NCBI GenBank assembly: GCA_002699125.1
Contig: PABI01000059.1
Span: forward strand, 1-39,397
From: Anaerolineaceae bacterium
GTDB taxonomy: Bacteria; Chloroflexota; Anaerolineae; Promineifilales; Promineifilaceae
Length of the DNA: 39,397 bases
Direction of reading: 5' to 3'
Part shown: one piece after another, positions 25,697 to 33,600 of the stretch
Numbering within the stretch: position 1 is the stretch's first letter
Layout: the number at the start of each line of letters is the position of its first letter
The notes under the pieces: model-generated
Told to the model about the DNA's origin: nothing
The model's input: the letters and a program-made list of their open reading frames with translations, nothing else
Databases searched by the model: none
Position numbers and translations under genes: made by a program

Positions 25697-26611
25697 ATGT
25701 ACCTAACACGGCCGTATGAAAATTGGCATGACCTACAGGCAATCGCTGACCTGGCGTATGGTGCCGGACCGCACTTTTTGCATGTAATGGACCTGCCTTA
25801 CCGGTTGGCTTCCTGGACATTGGACAAGCCACAAAACTTTCGACTCTGGTATGATGCAGCCGGGCGGTTAATGGCGGTCGGTATTGTGCAAGAGGCGTTT
25901 CTTGCGCTTGAATATCTCATTCACCCGCAGGCAGACCGACCCGTTTTGGAGCCGGAAATCTTGCAATGGGGCCTGGAAAGAGGGCAGGCGGTAGCTAATG
26001 AGCAAGCCACGACTTTCCCCATCAATGTTTGGCTGCGCAGTGACCACCCCCAGCCAGACCGCGCGGCGCTGCTTGAATCATATGGTTTAGCACCTGCCGG
26101 CACCGATGTCACCATGCGGTGTGATTTAACCGAAAGGCATATACCAGAAAACGTACCTGGTGGATTTACAATACGGCCGTTGCGCGGTCAGGCAGACGTA
26201 GCAGCTTACGTTGAACTGCATCGGGCGGCTTTTGGCTCAACGGTCATGCGGGAAAGCTGGCGCATGCGTATTTTACAAATGCCCCAGTATCGACCCGAGT
26301 TGGATTTGGTGGCTGTGGCTGAAGACGGCCGTTTGGCTGCTTTTTGCATCGGCTGGCTGCATCCACATCAGCCGTTGGCCCAAATTGAACCAATGGGCGT
26401 TCATCCAGACTTTCATCGCCTGGGATTGGGACAGGCAATTTTGGCTGCTGTGTTACAAAGGCTGCGTATCCGTAATATCCAGTTTGTCTCCTTGTTTACA
26501 ACCACAGATAATGTACCTGCTATCAAGCTGTATGAATCCCTGGGCTTCCAGGAACAGTACACAATGCGCAGCTATCGGCGGCTGTTTAAACCGGCCGATG
26601 ATGAGGATTGA
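25697..26611 (+). CDS. GNAT-family N-acetyltransferase, tandem-domain type
   Basis: This protein of about 304 residues has two GNAT-like halves, as in mycothiol-synthase-like proteins. The C-terminal half (about 160-300) has a complete acetyl-CoA site, with MGVHPDFHRLGLGQAIL (motif A) and NVPAIKLYESLGF (motif B). The N-terminal half (about 5-140) is degenerate. The substrate is unknown. ATG 25697 is preceded by GGGGA at 8 bases; a TTG at 25682 is in frame but less likely. The stop is followed by a palindrome-containing gap and the deoxynucleoside kinase gene. Confidence 0.88.
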   Translation: MYLTRPYENWHDLQAIADLAYGAGPHFLHVMDLPYRLASWTLDKPQNFRLWYDAAGRLMAVGIVQEAFLALEYLIHPQADRPVLEPEILQWGLERGQAVANEQATTFPINVWLRSDHPQPDRAALLESYGLAPAGTDVTMRCDLTERHIPENVPGGFTIRPLRGQADVAAYVELHRAAFGSTVMRESWRMRILQMPQYRPELDLVAVAEDGRLAAFCIGWLHPHQPLAQIEPMGVHPDFHRLGLGQAILAAVLQRLRIRNIQFVSLFTTTDNVPAIKLYESLGFQEQYTMRSYRRLFKPADDED

Positions 26612-26651
26612 GAACGGCCGTTCAACCACAAGACAACAAAGGAATCATTTT

Positions 26652-27287
26652 ATGCCAAAATATTTTATAACCGTGGCTGGCAACATTGGTGTCGGCAAAT
26701 CCACGCTGGTAAAACTGCTGGCCGAGCGTACCGGCTGGGAACCTGTCTATGAAGCCGTTGCCGAAAATCCATACCTGGCCGATTTCTACAAGGATATGAC
26801 GCGCTGGAGTTTTCATTCTCAGGTCTTTTTTCTATCCCGCCGGCTGCGACAGCACCACTACCTGCTCCAGCGTCAAAATGCCATCATCCAGGATCGCAGC
26901 GTGTATGAGGATGCCGAGATTTTTGCCCGCAACCTTTATATTCAGGGCAACATGAGCGACCGTGACTGGACCAGCTACTTTGATCTTTACCAGACGCTGG
27001 CTACCGTGCTGACGCCACCCCATTTGGTGATTTACCTCAAGGCGTCTGTGCCTACGTTGCGGCAGCGCATTGCCCAACGTGGCCGCGAGTATGAGCAAAC
27101 GATTGCTGACACATATCTGGAGCAACTAAACAAACTTTACGACGAATGGGCGGCGAATTTTTCCCGCAGCGCCGTATTGACGATTGATACAAACAACCTG
27201 AATTACGTTCAATATGAAGCACATTTGGATCAAATTTGGCAAAAAATAGATGAGCGGCTTCAGGGGCGGGACTTTTTGGCCTTGTAA
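26652..27287 (+). CDS. Deoxynucleoside kinase (dAdo/dCyd/dGuo kinase family)
   Basis: This 211-residue enzyme phosphorylates deoxynucleosides for salvage. It has the P-loop GNIGVGKST (residues 10-18), the substrate-binding Glu region (WEPVYEAVAENPYL), the DRS motif in QDRSVYEDAEIFA and the Arg-rich lid RQRIAQRGREYE. Length is typical of the bacterial dNK family. ATG 26652 follows AAAGGAATC at a good distance. An open frame continues upstream to 26211, but it runs through the GNAT gene in another frame and is an artefact. Confidence 0.93.
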   Translation: MPKYFITVAGNIGVGKSTLVKLLAERTGWEPVYEAVAENPYLADFYKDMTRWSFHSQVFFLSRRLRQHHYLLQRQNAIIQDRSVYEDAEIFARNLYIQGNMSDRDWTSYFDLYQTLATVLTPPHLVIYLKASVPTLRQRIAQRGREYEQTIADTYLEQLNKLYDEWAANFSRSAVLTIDTNNLNYVQYEAHLDQIWQKIDERLQGRDFLAL

Positions 27288-27398
27288 CCCGTCAAATCTA
27301 CCGGGGTTTTGCAAAAAGTACATTTGCGTAATTTTAGCTAGCAGGTAAACTTATGGATGGCGTAGCGACTGCTACCCATTTAGACAAATTAAACCCAA

Positions 27399-27408
27399 AA
27401 GGGGGTGA
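27399..27408 (+). promoter_or_regulatory. Extended ribosome binding site of rpsU
   Basis: AAGGGGGTGA matches the full anti-Shine-Dalgarno complement AAGGAGGTGA at 9 of 10 positions. Its G-run ends 8 bases before the CTG at 27414. The only in-frame ATG/GTG/TTG nearby, GTG 27405, lies inside this site. Confidence 0.75.
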
Positions 27409-27413
27409 GAACA

Positions 27414-27605
27414 CTGCCAAAAGTTGAATTACGTTCTAACGAATCGCAAGAACAATTGCTGCGTCGCTTTAACAAAGCGGTAATCAAAAGCAAAGTTCTG
27501 GCAGACGTGCGTCGCAAGCGCTGGTTTGTTTCCAAGAGCGAGCTGCAACGCATTGAGAAGAAAAAAGCGATTCGTCGTCAACGCAAAGCTCAGCGTCAAC
27601 GCTAA
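27414..27605 (+). CDS. rpsU: 30S ribosomal protein S21, apparent CTG start
   Basis: This small basic protein (63 residues from CTG 27414) matches S21: PKVELRSNESQEQLLRRFNKAV, then RRKRWFVSKSEL and a Lys/Arg-rich tail. It is a small-subunit protein needed for initiation. I place the start at CTG 27414 because the extended Shine-Dalgarno site at 27399-27408 is spaced for it, and the PKVEL sequence directly after it is where I expect the S21 N-terminus. The alternative GTG 27405 overlaps that site and would add three residues. A strong terminator follows 22 bases after the stop. Confidence 0.9.
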   Translation: MPKVELRSNESQEQLLRRFNKAVIKSKVLADVRRKRWFVSKSELQRIEKKKAIRRQRKAQRQR

Positions 27606-27626
27606 ACTTTGCTTCCCCCTAAACAG

Positions 27627-27660
27627 AAAAAGCTCCCTGAATTTTCAGGGAGCTTTTTTA
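27627..27660 (+). terminator. Rho-independent terminator of rpsU
   Basis: A 14-bp stem pairs 27627-27640 with 27645-27658 (core AGCTCCCTGA) around ATTT, with T-runs on both strands. It is a textbook terminator. Confidence 0.95.
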
Positions 27661-27686
27661 TTGCCTGTAATTGATTGATTAAAAGT

Positions 27687-27714
27687 GAAAACCCCTGCGG
27701 GTACAGGGGTTTTC
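27687..27714 (-). terminator. Rho-independent terminator of the sugar transferase
   Basis: An 11-bp stem pairs 27687-27697 with 27704-27714 (GAAAACCCCTG) around CGGGTA. On the minus strand it is followed by ACTTTTAATC. It lies 38 bases past the stop codon at 27753. Confidence 0.8.
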
Positions 27715-27752
27715 TGGGTGGGGAGGAATCAGGGAATTCTGCAAAAGTAATT

Positions 27753-28451
27753 TTAGTATGCGCCATCACCTTTCATAACAGCGGGGATGGTTTTAAACAA
27801 AATTGTGATGTCCAGAAAGATGGACCAGTTGTCGATGTACTGCATGTCCAACTTTACACGGTCATCGTAAGAGGTGTTGGAACGGCCGCTTACCTGCCAC
27901 AAGCCGGTTAGACCAGGCATGACGGTGAGCAACGTTTGGCCCCAGCGACCATACTTGGTAATTTCATCCGGGGCGATGATGCGCGGACCAACAACGGACA
28001 TGTCTTGGGCCAGAACATTAAATAGTTGCGGCAGCTCATCCAGGCTGAACTTGCGCAGAAACGTACCGACGCGGGTCACACGTGGGTCACATTTGAGCTT
28101 GTAGTTCTGATTCAGCTCTGCTTTCAGCTTAGGATATTGGGCCAAAATCTCATCGCCATTCACGTACATTGTGCGGAATTTGAAGGCGTCGAAGATACGG
28201 CCGTCTCGGCCCAACACGCGCCGACGATGAATAACGGGGCCCGGTGAATCCAGCTTAACAGCAATGGCCAAAACCAGGAAGAGCGGCCAGATTAGCAGCA
28301 GTGTGGGAATAACAATTGCGTAATCAAGGAGTGCCTTCAGGCGCCGATTGGCCTGTTGGGCGTTACGCTGGGTGTGGGGCAGCCGGGTGACCGTTGCAGA
28401 CTTGTGTGTGGCTTGTTCGTTGAGTGTCGATTTGGTTGCTACAGGTGTCAT
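27753..28451 (-). CDS. Undecaprenyl-phosphate sugar-1-phosphate transferase
   Basis: This 232-residue protein belongs to the bacterial sugar transferase family (PF02397 type, as in the catalytic part of WcaJ/PssY). It transfers a sugar phosphate from a nucleotide sugar to undecaprenyl phosphate, the first step of exopolysaccharide or glycan assembly. One hydrophobic segment (about 40-65) anchors it. Signature parts are [11 protein letters not shown], the catalytic-type [18 protein letters not shown] and [13 protein letters not shown]. It is the short form without the extra N-terminal spans. No other polysaccharide gene is in the window. The start ATG 28451 follows GGGG at about 7 bases. Confidence 0.93.
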   Translation of the reverse strand: MTPVATKSTLNEQATHKSATVTRLPHTQRNAQQANRRLKALLDYAIVIPTLLLIWPLFLVLAIAVKLDSPGPVIHRRRVLGRDGRIFDAFKFRTMYVNGDEILAQYPKLKAELNQNYKLKCDPRVTRVGTFLRKFSLDELPQLFNVLAQDMSVVGPRIIAPDEITKYGRWGQTLLTVMPGLTGLWQVSGRSNTSYDDRVKLDMQYIDNWSIFLDITILFKTIPAVMKGDGAY

Positions 28452-28786
28452 TGATATACCCCAATTTGAAATACAGCTACTCTTTCTTGTACCGTTACTA
28501 TCTTAGGTTGGCATTCTTACAGCAAGTCTTATGGTTTCAGGTAAATCTGTCGGGCAACACGCGCCTAAATCCCTGCCTTTTTATTGGGAACGGCCGCTTT
28601 TTATCTGAAAGTTATTGCTTTTCTGTAATATTCTTGGCCTCTTTTTTGGTAAGATGCTATTATGCTGGTCAGACTTAGCGTTTTCATTGAAGCCTACCCA
28701 TTGCTGCCCTAAGTTGTGTTCCGTTCTTAAATTCTTTTGATTTCCAAGAACTTTATACATTTTTCGCAAGAAAGGAGGGTGTTCTC
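28452..28786. other. Divergent intergenic region with possible promoter
   Basis: This AT-rich 335-base gap separates the divergent sugar transferase and Ig/LysM genes. A possible plus-strand promoter is TTGGCC (28634-28639), 18 bases, TATTAT (28658-28663). A strong ribosome binding site, AAAGGAGGGTG, ends the gap at 28771-28781. I see no gene in it. Confidence 0.4.
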
Positions 28787-30424
28787 ATGCGAAATATTAT
28801 CCTAGCTATTGTTGGTTTATTGCTGGTAATTTTGCTTATCTTTTTGATATGGCGAATATGGCCGAGAAATGTGCCCCCGACCCCTGAAGATGATAGTTTT
28901 ACAACGGCGTATGAAACGGCCGTGACCGACACGGTAACTAGCAATGACAGCGATCCGGATGGGGACACATTAGTTTTCCAAACAACCTTGCCACAGCAGC
29001 CGACAAACGGCACCGCATCGTTGGATTCAGCAGGTACCTTTGTGTATACGCCCAATGCAGGCTTTTCTGGTGACGATCAATTTAGCTACGAAGTCTGTGA
29101 CCCGGATAATGAGTGCGCCACCGCCATGGTGACAATTACGGTGGATCCCCCTGTTGTGGTTGCCAATGATGACACTGTCGAGACTATGTTGAATACGGCC
29201 GTCCCCATCGGCGTGACGGCCAACGATCAAGGCGCAGATCTAACAGTGCAAAATCCCAATCCAGGACCGGCCAATGGAACGGCCGTTATTCAAACCGATC
29301 CCTTGATCATTCTTTATACACCGAATGAAAACTATGTGGGTGGTGACAGCTTCACGTATGAAGTGTGTAATCCGGCAGCGGTTTGCGACTCGGCCCAGGT
29401 TAATGTGACCGTTCGAGATTTTCAGCTGACCAACGACCAATTTACAACGCCCAAAAATCTGACGCTGGCAGCCAATGTGCGTAGCAACGACAGTGGCAAT
29501 GTGACGGTGAATACCACACCAGCTAACGGGCCGTCAAACGGGACCCTCACGCTGCAAGAATCAGGCGAATTTTCCTATGTACCCAATGCCGACTTCATTG
29601 GGGAGGATAGCTTTGATTATGAAGCATGTAATGCCGCATCTAACTGTGCCACGGCAACGGCTTCTATCAAAGTAGGCGGTCCTATCCTGGAAGCTGACAA
29701 CGTCCAGACCACAGTCAACAAACCGGTAGGCGGCAATGTGTTGGCCAATGACCAGGGTGACAGCTTGCAAGTGAACCAGACGCCCAAGCAGGCTCCTGCT
29801 AACGGCACTGTTGTTATGTTGGTAGACGGCCGTTTCACGTACACACCGAACACCGATTTTAAGGGCAATGACACATTCACTTACGAAACCTGCGACAGCG
29901 ACGGCCTGTGTGCGGAAGCCGAGGTGACCGTATCGGTAGAAGACATGCCTACATCGGCGATGCATGAAGTTATTCAGGGTGAGTGGCTGCTGCAAATTGC
30001 CCGATGCTATGGCACATCTGTCCAGGCGATACGGGCCCACAATTACATTTACCATCCAGACCGCATCTATCCAGGCCAAATGTTGTACATTCCTAATATT
30101 GGCAGTACTGGACCGTACTTTGGCCCAGAATGTGTCGATTATCACAAAGTGGCATCTGGTGAAACATTGGAAAGCATCGCCGCAACCTACAACATTTCCG
30201 AATCTGAACTGGCACGGATCAATGGTTTGTATGTTTACGTCTACTACAGCTACGATTATTATTACTATGACGACTACTATGGGTATCGTTACTGTTGCGG
30301 CTATGGTGGCGCCTATCCCTGGTATGGTTATTACTATGGCTACTACTACATGAAGGATATTTATGAGGGACAAACGCTAATTTTGCCTGAACCTATTCCA
30401 GATTACATGCGGCCCAACTCGTAA
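28787..30424 (+). CDS. Membrane-anchored Ig-repeat protein with two LysM domains and a Tyr-rich insert
   Basis: This 545-residue protein has an N-terminal membrane anchor (residues 3-24, then RIWPRN). Four tandem Ig/cadherin-like repeats (about 33-390) follow, each with NGTxxxxxxGxFxYTPNxxFxGxDxFxYE and a C-x5-C pair (CDPDNEC, CNPAAVC, CNAASNC, CDSDGLC). Two LysM domains end it, from about 391 and 452 (VASGETLESIAATYNI). The second LysM carries an insert at about 481-525 with 23 Tyr in 45 residues. The frame and LysM end (GQTLILP) stay intact across the insert. It would span the envelope and bind peptidoglycan or chitin-like glycan. The start has a strong AAAGGAGGGTG site. The gene is divergent from the sugar transferase. 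Confidence 0.88.
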   Translation: MRNIILAIVGLLLVILLIFLIWRIWPRNVPPTPEDDSFTTAYETAVTDTVTSNDSDPDGDTLVFQTTLPQQPTNGTASLDSAGTFVYTPNAGFSGDDQFSYEVCDPDNECATAMVTITVDPPVVVANDDTVETMLNTAVPIGVTANDQGADLTVQNPNPGPANGTAVIQTDPLIILYTPNENYVGGDSFTYEVCNPAAVCDSAQVNVTVRDFQLTNDQFTTPKNLTLAANVRSNDSGNVTVNTTPANGPSNGTLTLQESGEFSYVPNADFIGEDSFDYEACNAASNCATATASIKVGGPILEADNVQTTVNKPVGGNVLANDQGDSLQVNQTPKQAPANGTVVMLVDGRFTYTPNTDFKGNDTFTYETCDSDGLCAEAEVTVSVEDMPTSAMHEVIQGEWLLQIARCYGTSVQAIRAHNYIYHPDRIYPGQMLYIPNIGSTGPYFGPECVDYHKVASGETLESIAATYNISESELARINGLYVYVYYSYDYYYYDDYYGYRYCCGYGGAYPWYGYYYGYYYMKDIYEGQTLILPEPIPDYMRPNS

Positions 30425-30451
30425 GCTGATTTGAGAAAATGAGTGAATAGC

Positions 30452-30490
30452 AAATGCCCCGATGATAGCCAATCGTCGGGGCATTTTGCT
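30452..30490 (+). terminator. Rho-independent terminator after the Ig/LysM gene
   Basis: A 15-bp stem pairs 30452-30466 with 30472-30486 (AAATGCCCCGA core, one G-U) around AGCCA, followed by TGCTTT. A 10-base direct repeat TTAGATACAA occurs twice just after it (30491-30510). Confidence 0.85.
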
Positions 30491-30629
30491 TTAGATACAA
30501 TTAGATACAAAATGAATATGAAGCGGCGAATCAGTTGAATTCTAGCCTGTTCCTATTGTAGAATGGCCTGACTATCCAGAATTTCTTCAGACATCATCTC
30601 TGCCAAGAAAAATTCATAAGGAACCACTG

Positions 30630-33600
30630 ATGGAGCAGATGCCCACCTTCGGCGAAGTCTTGCGCGAGCGCCGGTCCCAACTGGGATTAACCCAGGCTGA
30701 GCTGGCACGCCGTGCCAGTTGCGCGCCTATTACTATTCGTAAGCTTGAAGGCAACGCTTTACGGCCGTCTGTGCAGCTGGCAGAATTATTGGCATTGGCC
30801 CTAAATATCTCCGAGGCGGAACAGATTGGTTTTGTGCGGTTGGCACGCCAGGAAAAGAAACCATCACCAATTCCCAAGCCAACACCATCACCGGGTGAAA
30901 TCGGGCTGGATGATCTGAGCGGCCGTGCCGTAAAGGGATTTCAACTTGGTGAGTTGATAGGCTCCGGCGGCTTTGGTGTCGTCTATCGTGCGGTGCAGCC
31001 TTCCGTTCAGCGCGATGTGGCCGTGAAAATTATTTTGCCGCGCTTTGCCAACCATCCCACCTTTATCCGCCGCTTCGAAGCCGAAGCGCACCTGGTGGCC
31101 CGCCTGGAGCATCCCCACATCGTGCCCCTATATGATTATTGGCGTGAACCCAATGCCGCTTACCTGATTATGCGCCTTTTGCATGGTGGTCTAAACACAG
31201 TGTTAGAAAAGGGTCCTTTGCCGCTGGACGTGGTGGGCCGCATTGGGCAGCAGGTGGGGCAGGCGCTGGCGGCAGCCCATGCCCAGGGTGTGTTGCATCA
31301 AGACATTAAACCGGCCAACATTTTGCTGGATGCTCTGCAAAACGCGTACCTGGCCGACTTTGGCATTGCTAAAAATCTGGCATTTTTAGAAGGCAGCAGC
31401 CTCACCGAAGCGGGAACGTTGGTTAGCTCGCCCGCCTACATTTCTCCAGAGCAAATTCGCGACGAACCGGTACGGCCGTCCGGCGACATTTACTGTTTCG
31501 GCTTGCTGCTGTATGAAATGCTCACCGGGCAGGCGGCTTTCCAGGGGCCAACCCCGGTCAGTTTGCTGCAGCAGCATCTAAACCAAACTGTGCCGCTGCT
31601 GCGCGACACAGCACCCAATTTGCCAGCCGGTCTGGATGATGTGTTGCAGCAGGCGACAGCCAAACGGCCGCAGGATCGCTTCCAGGAGATGAAAACATTC
31701 TTAAACGCGCTGGAATCCGTGCTAAATCCGGTCATTTTGGTGCAGTCGTCGGGTGCTGTTTGGGAAACGGCCGTTCCCCACCTCACCCCGCAAGAAATTG
31801 CTGCCCTGGAAAACCCATATCGCGGCCTGCGCGCCTTTACCGAGGCCGACGCTGACAACTTTTTTGGACGCGACACGCTGGTGCAGGAACTGCTCAGCCA
31901 GATGTCTGACGGCAGTGACTTGGCGCGCTTTGTGGCCGTTGTGGGACCCAGCGGCAGCGGCAAATCGTCGCTGGTGAAAGCAGGGCTACTCCCGGCTCTG
32001 CGCCGGGGCGGCCTGCCCGGTTCAGAGAACTGGTTTATTGTCGATTTAACGCCAGGCAGCCAGCCGTGGGCCGAAGTCGCTGAGGCGCTGCACCGCGTGG
32101 CCGTCAATCCACCGGATGCGCTGCCGGCACAGCTCCAGGAGGACAATCGCGGTCTGCTGCGCGTCGTGAACCGCTGCCTGCCCGACGACGGCGAGACGGA
32201 ACTTCTGCTGCTGATTGACCAGTTTGAGGAGCTGTTTACGCTGGTGGAAGAGGAGGCCGTACGGGAAGCGTTTTTGCAGAGTTTGGTAACGGCCGTTCTC
32301 GATCCCCACTCCCGGTTGCGCATGGTGGTAACGCTGCGGGCCGATTTTACGGATCGGCCGTTGCAGTATGTGGATTTTGGCGAGTTGATACAGCAGCGGC
32401 TGTCGCTGGTGCTGCCGCTCACCCCCGATGAACTAACCCAGGCAATCACCCGGCCAGTTGAAAATTTGGGGCTGACAATGACCCCGGATTTAATTGCCAC
32501 GATCATTCAGGAAGTGGGTAGCCAGCCCGGCATGTTGCCACTGTTGCAATATGCCCTGACCGAGCTTTTTGAGCAGCGGCAATCACAGACTATTTCATTG
32601 GAAACGTACCGCAAAACGGGTGGGGTAGCCGGTGCGTTGGCCCGTCGCGCCGACGAAATTTTTGCCGATTTGGACGATGCCGGGCAGAAAGCAGCCCGTC
32701 AACTATTCCTGCGCCTGGTGACGCTGGGCGAGGGCGTTGAAGATACCCGGCGCAGAGTATTGCTGTCTGAACTAGAAGCATTGCCTGGCAATGGTGAACC
32801 GATTACCGATAACCGATTACCAATTGCCGAGTACGGCCGTTACCGCCTTCTCACCTTTGACCACGACCCGGTGACGCGAGGCCCGACGGTAGAAGTAACT
32901 CACGAGGCACTGCTGAGGGAGTGGCCACGCCTGCGCGGCTGGCTGCGCGACGGCCGTGAGGACGTACAGCAGCAGCGGCTGCTGGCCCAGGCAGCGGCGC
33001 AGTGGCAGCACAGCGATCAGGACAACAGCTACCTGCTGCGCGGCAGTCGCCTGTCCAGTTTTGAAGCGTGGGTCGAAACAACCACGGTGGCGCTGACGGA
33101 AGACGAGCGCCTCTTTTTGCATACAAGCATCACCGCCCGGGATGAGCGCTACGCAGCCGAGGAAGCCCGCCGCCAGCGCGAGCTAGAAACGGCGCAGCGC
33201 CTTGCCCGTGAGCAAACCGAACGCGCCGAAGAGCAGGCGCGAGCGGCGCACGCTTTGCGGCGACAGTTACGCTTGACTACCTCCCGTGAATTGGCTCTGG
33301 CCGCTTATGCCAATCTGAAAGTTAATCCTGAACGAAGTCTGCTGTTGGGACTGGAGGCGTTGAAGAACGCCTCCACGGCCGAAGCCGAGGAAGCAATACG
33401 TGCCGCGCTGCAAGCATCACGGATTGAAATGACGCTGACCCAAGCGGGTGAAGAAATTTGGTGGATTGATTACCATCCAGAAGGTGATTGGCTGGCAGGT
33501 GTGGGCAGGGAGGGAATCGTACTCTGGGACACAAATAGTGGCGAGAAATTGCAAATAATTCAATTGGAGATTGTTAAGAACACGATAAGCGGGGGCTTAA

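Noticed and set aside
26211..26651. Upstream extension of the deoxynucleoside kinase frame
   Set aside because: It overlaps the GNAT gene in another frame; the P-loop begins just after ATG 26652, which has a good ribosome binding site.
29561..30373. A 270-codon minus-strand frame opposite the Ig/LysM gene
   Set aside because: Its Ile/Val-rich part is simply the reverse of the Tyr-rich coding repeat, and there is no ribosome binding site.
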